A stretch of 64,000 nt of DNA from Aspergillus flavus (lineage: Eukaryota; Ascomycota; Eurotiomycetes; Eurotiales; Aspergillaceae): NCBI RefSeq assembly GCF_009017415.1, contig NC_092406.1, positions 496,001 to 560,000 on the forward strand. The letters are read 5' to 3'. Of this stretch, positions 21,807 through 33,647 are shown piece after piece. The translations under genes and the position numbers were made by a program. A model generated the notes under the pieces. That model was not told the origin of the DNA, did no database searches, and was given only the letters and a program-made list of their open reading frames with translations. Position 1 is the first letter of the stretch, and each line of letters starts with the position of its first letter.

Positions 21807-23928
21807 TACCGAGGCGTTTGAGACTATAGTTAATGATTGCTTATGAATATTTTCCTAATTTTTTTTTTTTTCCTGTTTTCTACGGCATCATGCATATGGT
21901 CCCACTTAATGGCGATCAGATTAGCGTGCAGGATTCGCATCAGCGGCGTGTTTAACAAAGCGACTCGGAGGCTAACAAAAAAGTTTGATAGAGCTTGTGT
22001 TGAATGATACTACTATAATGCCTAAAAATTCAATAGATCCAGTGCAAAACTTTGAGTTAGAAAAAAGAACTTGAACAAGGGATCCTTATGTCTCTAGGGA
22101 TTCGGAATGCTTCCTGTCAAGCGGCACCATCCAGTCTAGAAACCACCTCTCCAGTCGTAGTATTTTGCCCCAGATACTAGTAAATATAAAGATAACCTCG
22201 AAGGGCCTGTACTGTCAGATGGGTTGTACCAGTGTAGCTCGCTTTTTGGCCTGGACATAATCGATTCCTTATCTTGTTTACAAGAGCCATCTAACCAATA
22301 AGCATCACCGAGCTCGCGTATGAACCAACCAACTCTTCAAATTTGCTACTGTAGCACGAACATTCATTCCATGACCGAGGTCAGATGCATCTGTGCCATT
22401 TTCCCTATAAGGCTGAGCTAATTGCTGTCGCACGTTACACAAGAGATATAGCTACTTTGCATGTCTTGTGTGTTGACAACCATCTCCTCTCGAGAAACCC
22501 ATTTGCCAAGCACGCTCTCGCATAGTCATCATTCGTAGTTAAGCTTCAACATGAACCTGTCTTGAAATTAGAGCACTGGGAACGTCTGTTCTAGTCATAT
22601 AAATGCAGATTAATGATATCCTCTCAACGGGCATGGGCGACGATGTAGTGATGGTTGGCGGGTATGTGTTCGGATAGACCGAGAATGGAGAGTGATTACA
22701 CCTTTGGGATTCTTGACAATGGCTTTACGTGACAGTCTAAAGAGATAATATTGATTTCAGATGCATAGGAACTCATTGGTTAAGACCAGAAGGCCATAGG
22801 AAAAGCATGGTATTATCAAAGAACCGATATACTTCGTAACTCCTGGAGTCATTGGAGCTTGCGAGTACCTGTACAGATTACGTACCCCCCTTTTCTATGC
22901 CCCGGGCTGCGTCAGTCAAGCTTTCAGATAAGCCATTGGTTGCGGATGGATTGCACTAATTAAATGAAAAGAATCATGATCGACAGATGATGTGGACTGC
23001 CGCAGCCACTACTGCGGTGTACAGGGGAAACACGTATTAATAGATGCTGTTTCACTTATTAATATCGTCTGAGAAAGATCAGCGGTACGCAGTAAGCTAA
23101 CTTATTCGCTTCTTCTGATCATTGATCTTCATCTTCTGCTGTTTCATCATTCCTTGGGTCAACGTTTCCTTCTTCCTGCGACGTGGGTGAGTTGAAGTTC
23201 TTCCTTGTCATTACTAGATGGATGTAATAATCATTAGGTAATGAATAGTGGCCCTGACCGAGGTCGCCCTTCCCTGGCCTTCGCTTTGCTTTTTCTTTTT
23301 CTCTGTCTTATTGCCTGTTGGCGTTGTGGGGTTGGTCTGATGGCATCGTCTAGAGTTACTCGAACCACCCCATGGCGGCAACTATTGAAATCCCGTGGCG
23401 AACTGCCATAGTTGCCTGTCGTCCTCATGGGGGATAGTTTACAGAGAACATGAACTACGGACTCACCCGATATCTTTCGAGGCCGTCTTGCGGCGGTCGG
23501 TCCCTCCGGCTGCAAAATCTGGTACGGTGCCCAGCACTAACCCGGCCTAAACGATCTAGACAGGTGAATAAAAAAGAGTTTCCACGGTAGCGTACACTAA
23601 AACGGCGTTTCGTTGACCTTCTTTGTCTGCAGTTGCCCCCAAGCTAACGAAATTTTTTTTTTTTTTTTTTTAATTAATCGTTCTGGCGGCCTGTGTTAGC
23701 GTAGCGCGGAGAATGGCAGGCAAAATCTGATGGTTCACGCTTGCAACTTGCTCTACCGACAGCGTCTTGGCAATGGGCAGACCGAGACATTTTTGGTTGG
23801 ATACTGTCAAGCAAAGAAAATAGAAAAATGCTTATTCTGCTTGGCTGAATTGGAAAATATGGGTTCGGGATGAACGCATAATATGTCAGACTTTCGGAGT
23901 TCCTGGTGTTGTTAGACATCAGATTAGA

Positions 23929-23937
23929 TTATCTGAT
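23929..23937 (-). promoter_or_regulatory. Putative SreA-type iron GATA-factor site (distal)
   Basis: The minus strand reads ATCAGATAA, a perfect match to the ATCWGATAA consensus established for fungal iron-repressor GATA factors (SreA/Fep1 type). It lies about 1.7 kb upstream of the siderophore transporter start, so its action there is uncertain. Confidence 0.4.
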
Positions 23938-25184
23938 TGATTTGATCACAGAGGAAAATCTTATCTACCATGGGACAAGTGTCTGGCGGCGAACAATGAA
24001 CTTTCACAGTCGAAGACGTCAACACGGTGAAAAAATTTGCAGGCCTGACGGTGTTGCCGATGTGGGAACCAACCGTGCGCTAAGTGGGGAACGCTTGGTG
24101 GGAAATTCTTTTCCCAATCTTGTATGGCATGACTGACACTGCTCATGACAAGAGTTTACTTTCATACACTCAGATGTGACCTTAAGAGTTTGCTGGTCAC
24201 ATGAGTATGACAATAAATATTAGCGAAAAGTTATGGCTTCTTTTGGGCTTCTGGTTTCCTTTTCCCGATTTGTTTAGTTTGATGGGGGGTTCCCAACGTG
24301 GTCATGTCGATGGTCACCCATGCTTATCTTCGCCCGATTTAGTGGGAAAGGAAGAAGTCAAATCAGGTTCAAAAGTTAAATGTCATATTGCTAGTTGGGA
24401 AGGCCAAAACTATACTCTTGCTAGCTCAACTAACTCCCAGGGAAGTGGGATGATAGTCTACGCCCCAAGAACAGTCATGTACTGTACATGTACTATAAGA
24501 CTTAGCTACGATGCATGCTTGGTATTGCTTACCTGTTCTCTGCTCGGGCCATGTCTTGTTTTAAGTGTAAGACACCTAATACGCTAGAGTGATCCCACTC
24601 AATCGATCCCATCAGCTTACGGGATAAATTTCTCTTTTGCGGTTGGACATTTTGTTCATCTCGTTTGACTTTACAGCCGGTATTCGCTCCTTGGCATCGC
24701 GTGGGAGAGGACGTACTAAGCTCATTGTGGAGCAACTAATGTGCTGGACTCATCCGCACCGGAACTTTTCGTGTGAGGGCGATGCCCTTACTCGATCAGA
24801 TGTCGTATCGCACAAGAAAGCGTGGAGTGTTCCCTCGATCAAAACAAAGGAGGAAGGCAAATAATATCACTCTGGCTTGAGATATTTAATCTCGAATTGC
24901 ATGCACAGTAGGTAGTAGAGTAGTATTGGCCTTGGATAGTGACTGGTAAATCGCGCCTAGACCGGAATAGAACCGGAGATGAGGCCTGCAAGGGCAAAAC
25001 AGCGGATCATCACCCTGTAGAGGTAATTTTCTGATTTGGATTTTTTCTTTCTTTTTCTTTCTCCCCATTAGCACACCAATGAGTGGGTATAATTTCCGCT
25101 CAGGCATTTTCAGCTCCGAAGCAGGCGTATCGGTCTGTATCGGATGAGACTAAAAGGGTAGTTCCATAATCAGATCCCAAAATG

Positions 25185-25193
25185 TTATCTGAT
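25185..25193 (-). promoter_or_regulatory. Putative SreA-type iron GATA-factor site (proximal)
   Basis: The minus strand reads ATCAGATAA, a perfect ATCWGATAA match, about 430 bp upstream of the ATG of a siderophore-iron transporter. SreA-type factors repress such genes when iron is plentiful, so function and site agree. CCAAT boxes nearby could serve a HapX/CCAAT-complex input, but that is inference. Confidence 0.6.
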
Positions 25194-25621
25194 CCGGCCA
25201 GTCGCATTGTGGCTCCACGGTTACAATCCCCTCCGGACCATGATTGGTCCGATACAGCCACTTCCACCACTCAACGAACATCGCTAGGGCTCCACGCTGA
25301 AGCAGCGCGTCTTGTGCGGGAAAGGAAAATTGTGTTTCGCATGATTTCTATGGCCCGGCCCATTCGCCGTTGCTGGTGGATATATTGCGGTTGATTTCCT
25401 CGTGCGGATCTCTTTTCTTCTCTCTTTTATAGATCTTATCTCTCCCCCTTCCCCCCTGTCACTTTGAGTACCCAAGCTTCCACCCTTTGATTGTTTTCAA
25501 TTGGGGAAGACCACGCCATCGAGGTCTCAAACCGGACAGGAAGTGTGAGCTTCACACTCGAGATCAGAAGAGAAGGAAGCGATAGAGGGATCACGCTTTG
25601 ACGTGACTAATTCAATCGAAT

Positions 25622-27570
25622 ATGGGTGTCTTGGAGAAATTCACTGGTGGTACACCAGCCGCAGAAACCGGCGATACCGAAGCTCATAGGCCGAAGAATG
25701 CAGCGGAAGCATCCGGAAATCAGATCCTTGCTATTGAGACTGACAGTTCCCGACTGAGTCTTGAAGCGCGTAACGAGAAGGAAGCTCAAGAACATCCCGA
25801 TCAGGTTACGCGAGATGCGCTACTCGGTCAGCAGAAAGCCGAAGCCGCTGCCCTTGTCTGGAGTAAGAAGGCTGTCCGTTTTACCTACGGCTGGTGAGTA
25901 TCTTGCCTGATTTGTTAATTGTTTGTCGGATTTCACGTCTAACCATGTATGATCAATCACAGGATTTGGGTGTGTTTCTTTATGATGGCACTGCAGTCAG
26001 CTCTCAGCAGCACCGTTATGTTAGCCGCTTATGCCGATTTTCAGCAAGCACCGCAAGTTGCTACGTCCAATATCTTGTATAGTATCATCGGAGGTGTTCT
26101 GAAGTTGCCAATTGCTAGAATGCTTAACATTTGGGGCCGTGCGGAAGGTTTGCTCGTCTTCATCGGAGTCTACACACTCGGCCTGATCATCCTTGCTGCA
26201 TGCAACGGACCTGATTCCTTCGCCGCCGGTAACGTTCTCTTTTGGGTTGGGTATAACTCTGTTTACCTTATTCTCGACGTTTTCATTGCCGATACTTCTG
26301 GCCTGAAGAACAGAGCCTTCGCTTTTGCTTTTGTCAGCACGCCTTTCATCTGCACTGCCTTCACAGCTCCTTTGGCTGGCCAGTCTTTTGTCCGTCACAG
26401 CGGTTGGCGCTGGGGTTATGGTGTGTTCGCTATCGTGGTTCCAGTCACCCTCTGTCCCCTTGCTGTAGTTTTCAAATATTATGAGCGCAAGGCCATCAAG
26501 ATGGGCGTCTTCAAACGGGAGCCCAGTGGCCGGAGTCTTGTGCAATCTATCGTACATTACTTCCATGAATTTGATGGTATGCTACGAAATCTCCCGGTTC
26601 TCTGTTTTCTTGCTGACTTTGTGCGATTTCAGTTATTGGTGCACTCCTTTTGATGGCTGCTTGGATCCTTCTGCTGCTGCCATTCAGCTTGGCAACCTAC
26701 GGTCGGGCCCAATACAAATCTGCAGCTTTCATTGCCGAGATTGTCGTCGGATTCTGTCTGCTTTTTGTTTTCGCCGCGTGGGAGAAGTGGTTTACTCGTT
26801 CCCATTTCGTAAGTTACGAATTACTCAAGAAGCGCACCGTTTTAGGTGCCTGCGGTATGGCTGCTCTTGCTTTCTTCAGCTTCTACTGCTGGGATCAATA
26901 TTTCATGAATTTCTGTATTGTCGTGTACAACCTCAGTGAGTCGATGGGAGGATATATGGCGCAGATCTACAACGTTGGTTCCACCTTCTGGGGTGTTGGC
27001 TTCGGTTTATGGGTCAAGTTCACCAAGCACTTCAAGTACGCTTGTCTGTTCTTCGCTCTTCCCCTCATGATCCTGGGTGCTGGTTTGATGATTCACTTCC
27101 GTGGTGAGGGTGGTGGTGATATTGGCTATGTTATCATGTGCCAAATTTTCATCGCTTTTGGTGGTGGTTCTATTGTCCTTGGTAACGAAATGGCTGTCAT
27201 GGCCTCCGCTGACCGCGAAGGTGTGCCTATGATGCTGGCAATCTTGGGTCTGTTCAACAGCTTGGGTGGTGCCATTGGTTATGCTGTGGCTGCAGCCATC
27301 TACAACAACACCTGGCTCGACGCTCTCGAGTCCCGTCTACCAAGTGACATGCTATCGCAGGCCAACGAAATCTACTTGGGTGGTTATACACTTCAGCAAA
27401 CATACGCCATGGAGAGTCCAACCCGTGATGCCATTAATTACGCATGGGGTCGTACCCAAATGTACGGATCGATTGCCGCGACCTGTTTGCTGGCTCTGGG
27501 AATTCCTTGCATCGCCATCTGGAAGAATTACAATGTCGACAAGAAGCAGAACAAGGGTACTATGATTTAA
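25622..27570 (+). CDS. Siderophore-iron transporter, MFS (SIT/Mir family)
   Basis: Exons 25622-25893, 25963-26576 and 26633-27570 (1824 nt, 607 residues). A polar N-terminal cytoplasmic tail precedes about 14 hydrophobic segments. Family marks are LSSTVMLAAYADFQ, WVGYNSVYLILDVFIADTS in the segment 4-5 region, NRAFAFAFVSTPFICTAF, WRWGYGVFAI, VLGNEMAVMASADREGVPM and the SIT-typical end EIYLGGYTLQQTYAM followed by RTQMYGSIAA. These transporters import ferric siderophores by proton symport across the plasma membrane; which siderophore cannot be told. Two iron-GATA sites upstream suggest repression by iron. A tail of YNVDKKQNKGTMI ends the protein. Confidence 0.93.
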
Positions 27571-28301
27571 GCAGTGGGTCTCATACAAAACTTGGAAGAA
27601 AAATGATAGAATCTCTCTTGGATACCCACGTCTCATGTATTAAATATTATTGGTTTGGAATGGTTTGTTAGAAAGCCATGAGGAAGAGGCGAGAACCCTT
27701 CTGTATGGTTATAATACTTATTGATTTAATGTCAAATTCATACCCATTTCTACTTTTTGCGTTAGGGACTTTGCCTATAAAGCTTGATCATCTACTCCTG
27801 CCAATGATGGAGCCTACCGCCCGCTCCTATTCTATCCCATGCAGCACTGTGTACACAACTCTTGGAATATGGAGAGATGCCCAACGGCCTGGATTGATAT
27901 TACCTCAATCAATGATACTTTATCAGTAGTTGAGCAGATTACTTTATCACCGCGCCGACAGCTTCTGTATGTCTCTTAACTTTATTCCACCTCTTGTACT
28001 CCGTATGTACATACATGCATATTTGGGAATTTCCCAACCCCGCGGGCACGTGCCACATCCCTTGCAGGCCATCCAATACATTCTGCCCAACCTCTGCCGA
28101 TCAGTCCCTTCGTTTGGACATAATGTTACATTGCATTGAATCAGCGTCTGGATACCCCCAGTTACTCCGCTATGTCACACTGTTATTCCACTTCTTACAT
28201 GCTCCTTCCTCGGAAGTGTGCTTCACAAACGATAGACTTACAGCTACTACTGGCATGCTGTTCATTGTTGAGGTCTTTAATACCATTTACATGCAATCGG
28301 T
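27571..28301. other. Intergenic
   Basis: This is the 3' flank of the transporter and the promoter of the GH92 gene. It contains one exact TACTCCGTA copy (27997-28005). Open frames on the plus strand do not resemble any protein. Confidence 0.5.
27997..28005 (-). repeat. TACGGAGTA nonamer, copy 1
   Basis: The plus strand reads TACTCCGTA, about 300 bp upstream of the GH92 ATG, inside GTACTCCGTATGTAC. Confidence 0.7.
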
Positions 28302-30765
28302 ATGCGACGAGAGTACATAGCCGTCCTATGTGCTCAACTGACGACCTTTGCCCTGGGAAGTCATCAAGCGCGCACTCCCGTGGCGGACCAAGATGTGCTT
28401 AGGTTCGTCGACCCTCTTATCGGGTCAAATAACGGGGGCAATGTATTTGCAGGAGCTAGTCTTCCTTACGGTATGGCCAAGGCAGTAGCAGACGTCGATG
28501 GTCAAAATACCTCGGGCTTTTCCACCGACGGCAGCAACGTCACCGGCTTTTCTGCTTTACATGATGCCGGCACAGGGGGGAACCCATCTTTGGGCAACTT
28601 CCCTTTGTTCCCTCAATACTGTCCTGAAGATGTACTGGACAACTGCAACTTCCCCAACGCTGCGCGGGCAGTCCATTATTTGAATGACTCGGTTGTCGCC
28701 CGGCCGGGGTATTTCGCTTTAGCGCTTGAAAATGGAATCCATGCTGAAATGACCACCACGGAACATGCAGCTCTGTTTCGCTTCAACTTCCCTCCAGCGA
28801 CAGCGGTGAATGGGTCGGAGCTTAGCCCACTAATCTTGGTAGATCTTACTGACCTATGGAAGAGTCGACAAAATGCGTCGATTAGTATAGATGGCCAGAC
28901 TGGACGGATCAAAGGCAATGGCACATTCCTTCCCAGCTTTGGTGCGGGCTCTTACGTATCTTATTTCTGTGCTGATTTCGCCGGCGCACCCATACGCGAT
29001 AATGGGGTCTGGGTCAACAATCGGGGAGGAACTGAGCCTAAAGAACTCTACGTTACTCGTGGGTTCAATAACTTCTATCTCGAGGCTGGAGGTTTTGCTA
29101 GGTTTGAGCGACCTACTAATGGGTCAGTGAGTGTTCGAGTTGGCATTAGCTATATCAGCACCGATAGGGCTTGCGAGAATGCCCGACGGGAAATCCCGCA
29201 CCCACTAGAGGATTTTGAGGATATTCGGCGTCGTGCAGAGAGTGCTTGGAGAGAAAAGCTTAGCCCGATATCTATACAGTCGGGTGACGTCAGTGAAGAT
29301 TTACAAACCAGCTTCTGGAGTGGTGTCTACCGCACAATGCTTGACCCACAAGATTTGACCAGTGAGAACCCACTCTGGGAAAGCGATGAGCCCTACTTTG
29401 ATTCTTTCTACTGGTATGTATAGCCAATTCTTGGCTTGTGACAGGCACTGACGTCCTCCAGCATCTGGGACTCCTTCAGGGCACAGCATCCATTTCTCAC
29501 AATTGTTGATCCTGAGGCACAATCAAGGATGGTACGCAGTCTCCTCGACACATATAAGCACGAAGGATGGCTACCAGACTGCCGCATGAGTCTCTGTAAA
29601 GGCTGGACACAAGGTGGATCAAATGCCGACGTCGTGCTAACCGATGCGTATGTGAAAAATCTCACTGGGATCGACTGGGACCTAGCGTACGAGGCCATGG
29701 TAAATGACGCTGAGAATGAGCCCTTAGAATGGTCGTATGAGGGAAGAGGAGGCCTGCAAAGCTGGAAAAGACTCAACTATATACCTTACCTGGACTTTGA
29801 TTACCTGGGCTTTGGTACTAATTCCCGGAGTATCTCACGAACACTGGAATACTCGTACAACGATTACTGTTTATCGACGGTCGCCAAAGCACTTCAGAAG
29901 GACGACTACACTAAGTATCGATCCAGAGCTGGCAATTGGCAAAACTTATACAAAGCTGACCAAACCTCTTTGATCAATGGCACTGACACTGGTTTCGTGG
30001 GCTTCTTCCAACCCAAGCATTTGAATGGAACGTGGGGTTACCAAGACCCAATTGCCTGTAGTGCTCTTGCCTCATGGTGCTCACTAACAAGCAATCCCTC
30101 TGAGACTTTTGAGTCCAGCGTATGGGAATACCAATTGTATAGACCCCTTCCCAGCTCATTTTGCGAAAGCTAACAGCCATAGCTACGTTCCTCATGACAT
30201 GGCGGCTCTGATAGGCCTTCTCGGTGGCCCAGACACATTCGTCTCCCGACTAGACTTCTTTCACACCTCTGGCTTAGCGGATATGGGCAACGAACCTGTT
30301 TTCCTAACGGTGTACCAATACCACTATGCCGGGAGACCAGCGCTCTCCGCCCGCCGTGCGCATAGCTACATCCCATCCTTATTCAACACCTCGAACAGCG
30401 GCTTACCAGGAAATGATGACTCGGGCGCCATGGGTGCATTCGCCGTGTTCTCCATGATGGGTCTCTTCCCAAACCCCGGGCAAGATGTCTACCTCATTAT
30501 TCCTCCGTTTTTTGAGGCGGTTCACATCACGCACCCTACAACAAACAAGACTGCTACGATTCGGAACGTTAACTTCGACAATACCTATACGAATGTTTAC
30601 ATACAGAGTGCAACGCTTAATGGAAACCCCTATACAAAGAGTTGGATAAGTCATGACTTCTTCACTCAGGGGATGACGCTAGAGTTGACTCTGGGGGACA
30701 CAGAAAGTGACTGGGGCACCCATGAGGAAGACTTGCCGCCTAGTTTAAGCAAGTCCTTTAATTGA
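28302..30765 (+). CDS. Secreted glycoside hydrolase family 92 alpha-mannosidase
   Basis: Exons 28302-29413, 29462-30136 and 30183-30765 (2370 nt, 789 residues). A signal peptide (MRREYIAVLCAQLTTFALGS) is followed by the GH92 start FVDPLIGSNNGGNVFAGASL. Other family blocks are GFSALHDAGTGG, PYFDSFYCIWDSFRAQHP across intron 1, MSLCKGWTQGGSNADVVL, FYVPHDMAALIGLLGG across intron 2, and NDDSGAMGAFAVFSMMGLFP, which carries the conserved acidic/Gly catalytic region. GH92 enzymes are calcium-dependent exo-acting alpha-mannosidases (mostly alpha-1,2) that trim fungal mannan or N-glycans. Many N-glycosylation sequons are visible, fitting secretion. It lies upstream of a Zn2Cys6 regulator and a secreted gamma-glutamyltransferase. 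Confidence 0.93.
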
Positions 30766-31425
30766 GACAAGGCGAATAGTCCATGGTGAATCGATATACT
30801 GCCTGAAATAGAAAAGGAGCTTGGAAATGTCATATTTTCTGCCTTGAACATGGTTTATCTGAGACAACGCAGATCACTGTGCTAAATTAATACTATATAT
30901 AACAGGACAGGTACACCCAATATAAGCAAAAGTACTGTATCGAGGATTTAGTTGGGCGAGCCCCAGCTAACTAAGCTTACTAGCTTGATCAATCAGGGAC
31001 GCAAAACGGACTTGCCAGGGCTGTTCAACGCTCCCGCATACGCAACTTTAACCTTGTTGGGGAAAGTATGGTGTCAGCCTGAGGCCATGCTATAATTACC
31101 CCGACCAATCACATGACGGGAATTTTTCCCCGTCCGAATAGCCCCGTGATTCTGCGAGCAACAGCTTATCCGATTCTATGAGACAGAGATGTAGGTGGCA
31201 AGCCCTGCATACTGCATACAGTTTAAGGGGATTTACTGTCCTGTCGAAATCCTCGTAAATTGTTATTACCTTCTATCTGGGCCACAGCAATTGCCTCGCT
31301 TTAAGTCTGTGAAACACCTAATTTAGTCTTGAAGCAGTCTTCTCGCCCCTCCTGAACTACTACTTAGGTAAACTGAGCCGCTATAACTTTCCGCATCACG
31401 GTGATTTCAAGATCCTTTGCCCTGA
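30766..31425. other. Intergenic
   Basis: This holds the GH92 3' flank and the promoter of the Zn2Cys6 gene. Nothing gene-like is seen. Confidence 0.5.
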
Positions 31426-32839
31426 ATGCCCTCGCGTCGCAGCCATACAAAGTCCCGAAAGGGCTGTCTGCAATGTAAACGACGCCATGTTAAGGTTGGT
31501 TACTTTCCATCTTATTTTCGTTTCATCAATGCATAGGTTTCATTGGCTTGTCTATTCCTATCGCATCTTTCGTTCTGTCTTTGGAATACGGTTTATTTCC
31601 ACACGGTCGTTGACAAGTTATAGTGCGATGAAGAACTCCCAAGGTGCGGCTTATGCCAAAAACGAAAACTACAATGCAAATACCCAGCCTCTTCCAACGA
31701 GGCTGATAGTCTAAATCCTTCCACGCCGCAGGATGAAGTTGAGTCGATGTGTAGCTCGAACGAGCTTTCATTATCCACAAGAATGCTGGAAATGAGACTA
31801 TTCCATCTCTATCTGACGGAGACGTACATCACCTTGTACCCCGGGAAGTTAGATACCAACCATTTCCAGTCCGCCGTCCCTGGGCTAGCGACGTCTTATC
31901 CATTCTGCCTGGATGCCCTATTGGCATTTTCTGCCCTACATTTGGCCTCGAAAGAGACGGGTGATAACCGCCAATGGGTTGAGTGCGCTCTGAAGTATCA
32001 GAATCGCTCCTGCTCTGCCATGAGCCGCGTGTTGGCTGAATTCTCTGTTGAGTATTCTGGACCAGCTTTCATTTGCTCCATCCTTATCATGTTATGCTCA
32101 TACGCCTACCCTTGCGTTTCCAAAGACGACCAGCCATTCGATCCTCTGGGACAGATCTTGGAGATCCGTAGACTGCTTGCTGGTTGCGCCTTTTTTTTCC
32201 ACCAACTCGGTAAGATGGAGCATCCAGGCGAACTAGCGGGATGGTTACGATACAAAGACGCCGAGGATTTAGAAGAAGAGCTTCCAAAAGAGTAAGTACC
32301 TCACGCTCGACTGCCGCAGCTTGTATATTTAAGGCTAACCCTGCTTTAGACAACAAGACCCGAAACTTATCCAATTACGAAGGTATTTGATGTTCCTGAC
32401 ATATTGGTATACATAAACGTGAAGGGGCTATTACTGACATCATTTGAGCGCCCTACTGGAGTCCCTAGCTCGTATACGAGGAATGATTGACGATGTTGAT
32501 GAATCTCGCAGAGAAGTAAACCAGGACATCTGGGAGTTCTTAAACGAAGCAGTTAAGCGACCATTAGGCGGACGCGAGGGAGGAGTTATTGCATTGCCTG
32601 TTAGGATCAGCGATGCTTATGTGGACCTCCTCAAAGAGGGCGATTGGATGGCCCGTATACTATTTCTCCATTACGGCGTCGGCATGCATCTTCTCTCTGA
32701 CAGATGGTTTGTCAGAGACTGGGGACGCCGGCTTGTATCAACAGTGCTGCAACCACTAAAGGAAATCCCGCCTGAGTGGAAAGAGACTGTTGCATGGACA
32801 AGGCAAGCGGTGGACCTTGACAAGTGGTCACGATCTTGA
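31426..32839 (+). CDS. Zn2Cys6 transcription factor, UPC2-like short type
   Basis: Exons 31426-31494, 31624-32291, 32350-32382 and 32449-32839 (1161 nt, 386 residues). The first exon encodes MPSRRSHTKSRKGCLQCKRR plus HVK and the second opens with CDEELPRCGLCQKRKLQC. Together they make a canonical zinc cluster with C-x2-C-x6-C-x6-C-x2-C-x6-C spacing. The intron falls inside the cluster, just before its third Cys. The remainder resembles the sterol-uptake (UPC2-like) regulator class: EMRLFHLYLTETYITLYP, then PFCLDALLAFSALHLASKE. The third exon is only 33 nt. No target can be read; the flanking secreted-enzyme genes (GH92 upstream, gamma-glutamyltransferase downstream) are candidates by position only. 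Confidence 0.88.
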
Positions 32840-33647
32840 ACAAGAAGGAGGGAAACCTAGAAAGAAAATGGAAAGCAAACCAAGACAGCCAAACAAAGAT
32901 GGAGAAAGTTGACGCTTGACAGCAGGATCAGCGATAGGACCGTCAAATGCGGAGATGTGGCTGATAGCTATTATGTAATAGCTTGATCCCTTGCGAACCA
33001 AAGCCCGCGCAATATACTCCGTATCGAGCAATAGACGGCTGATACCCAGCCACCGAGTCACCGAGTCACCGACCCGCTGGACCCATGGATATCCCTGCCT
33101 GATCCGGCAGGCTATCAGATGACTCCACGTTACCCGCGCTTATCTGTTCATGTACGGAGAATGCGGAGATCTGGCGGTGTTGTTATCTCTAGGTTGTAGC
33201 TCTCCTTTGCCGGGCGCAGTCAGTGATAGCCTCCTTATCTTGTGTTCCATCGTATTTTTTACACTATGTACCATCTATCTAATTCATTATGAAATCCTTT
33301 CTTCGGCTTATATTTTTGTCATATTCCGTTCCTGTCTTCTTATTTCTCAACATCACAAATGCAAACCCCACATCCTAACTCAATACGCCGGAATGAGTTT
33401 AACCAAACCCAGTGAATTGGTTGGACCAGGGGTCCAAGACATATCGGGCCGAGATGTGGAGAAACAGGTAGATATAAGTTGCTCGTTCTCTTGTCCTGAC
33501 ATTGCGCCATCTCTGGGCATTATTTGTATTATTTTAGTAGCAGTACCTGGTTGGTGACCTTGACAGCCACTTTTAACAGCCCGCGACCTTCAGGGCGCCG
33601 AACCAACCACTGGCTGGCCGAGTGACGAGACGGAAAGACCCTCAACC
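32840..33647. other. Intergenic
   Basis: This is the 3' flank of the regulator and the promoter of the gamma-glutamyltransferase gene. It contains one TACTCCGTA copy and a variant TACGGAGAA near 33152. The direct repeat CACCGAGTCACCGAGTCACCGA sits near 33051-33072 (units of 9 bp). The open frame at 33150-33557 has no recognisable sequence. Confidence 0.5.
33015..33023 (-). repeat. TACGGAGTA nonamer, copy 2
   Basis: The plus strand reads TACTCCGTA, about 180 bp downstream of the Zn2Cys6 stop and 630 bp upstream of the gamma-glutamyltransferase ATG. Confidence 0.7.

Larger units (their letters stand above)
21807..25621. other. 3.8-kb intergenic region upstream of the siderophore transporter
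   Basis: No convincing gene lies on either strand; the short open frames overlap each other and lack ATG starts, splice partners or recognisable sequence. Features seen are T runs at 21859-21870 and 23653-23671 (19 nt), two perfect ATCWGATAA iron-GATA sites (listed separately), one further AGATAA at 25436-25441 on the minus strand, and CCAAT boxes at 25076-25080 and near 25245 (minus). It may hold a long regulatory region or a noncoding transcript. Confidence 0.55.

Noticed and set aside
21807..25621. Transposon or RIP-decayed repeat before the siderophore transporter
   Set aside because: No terminal repeats, target duplications, transposase-like frames or strong AT shift were seen.
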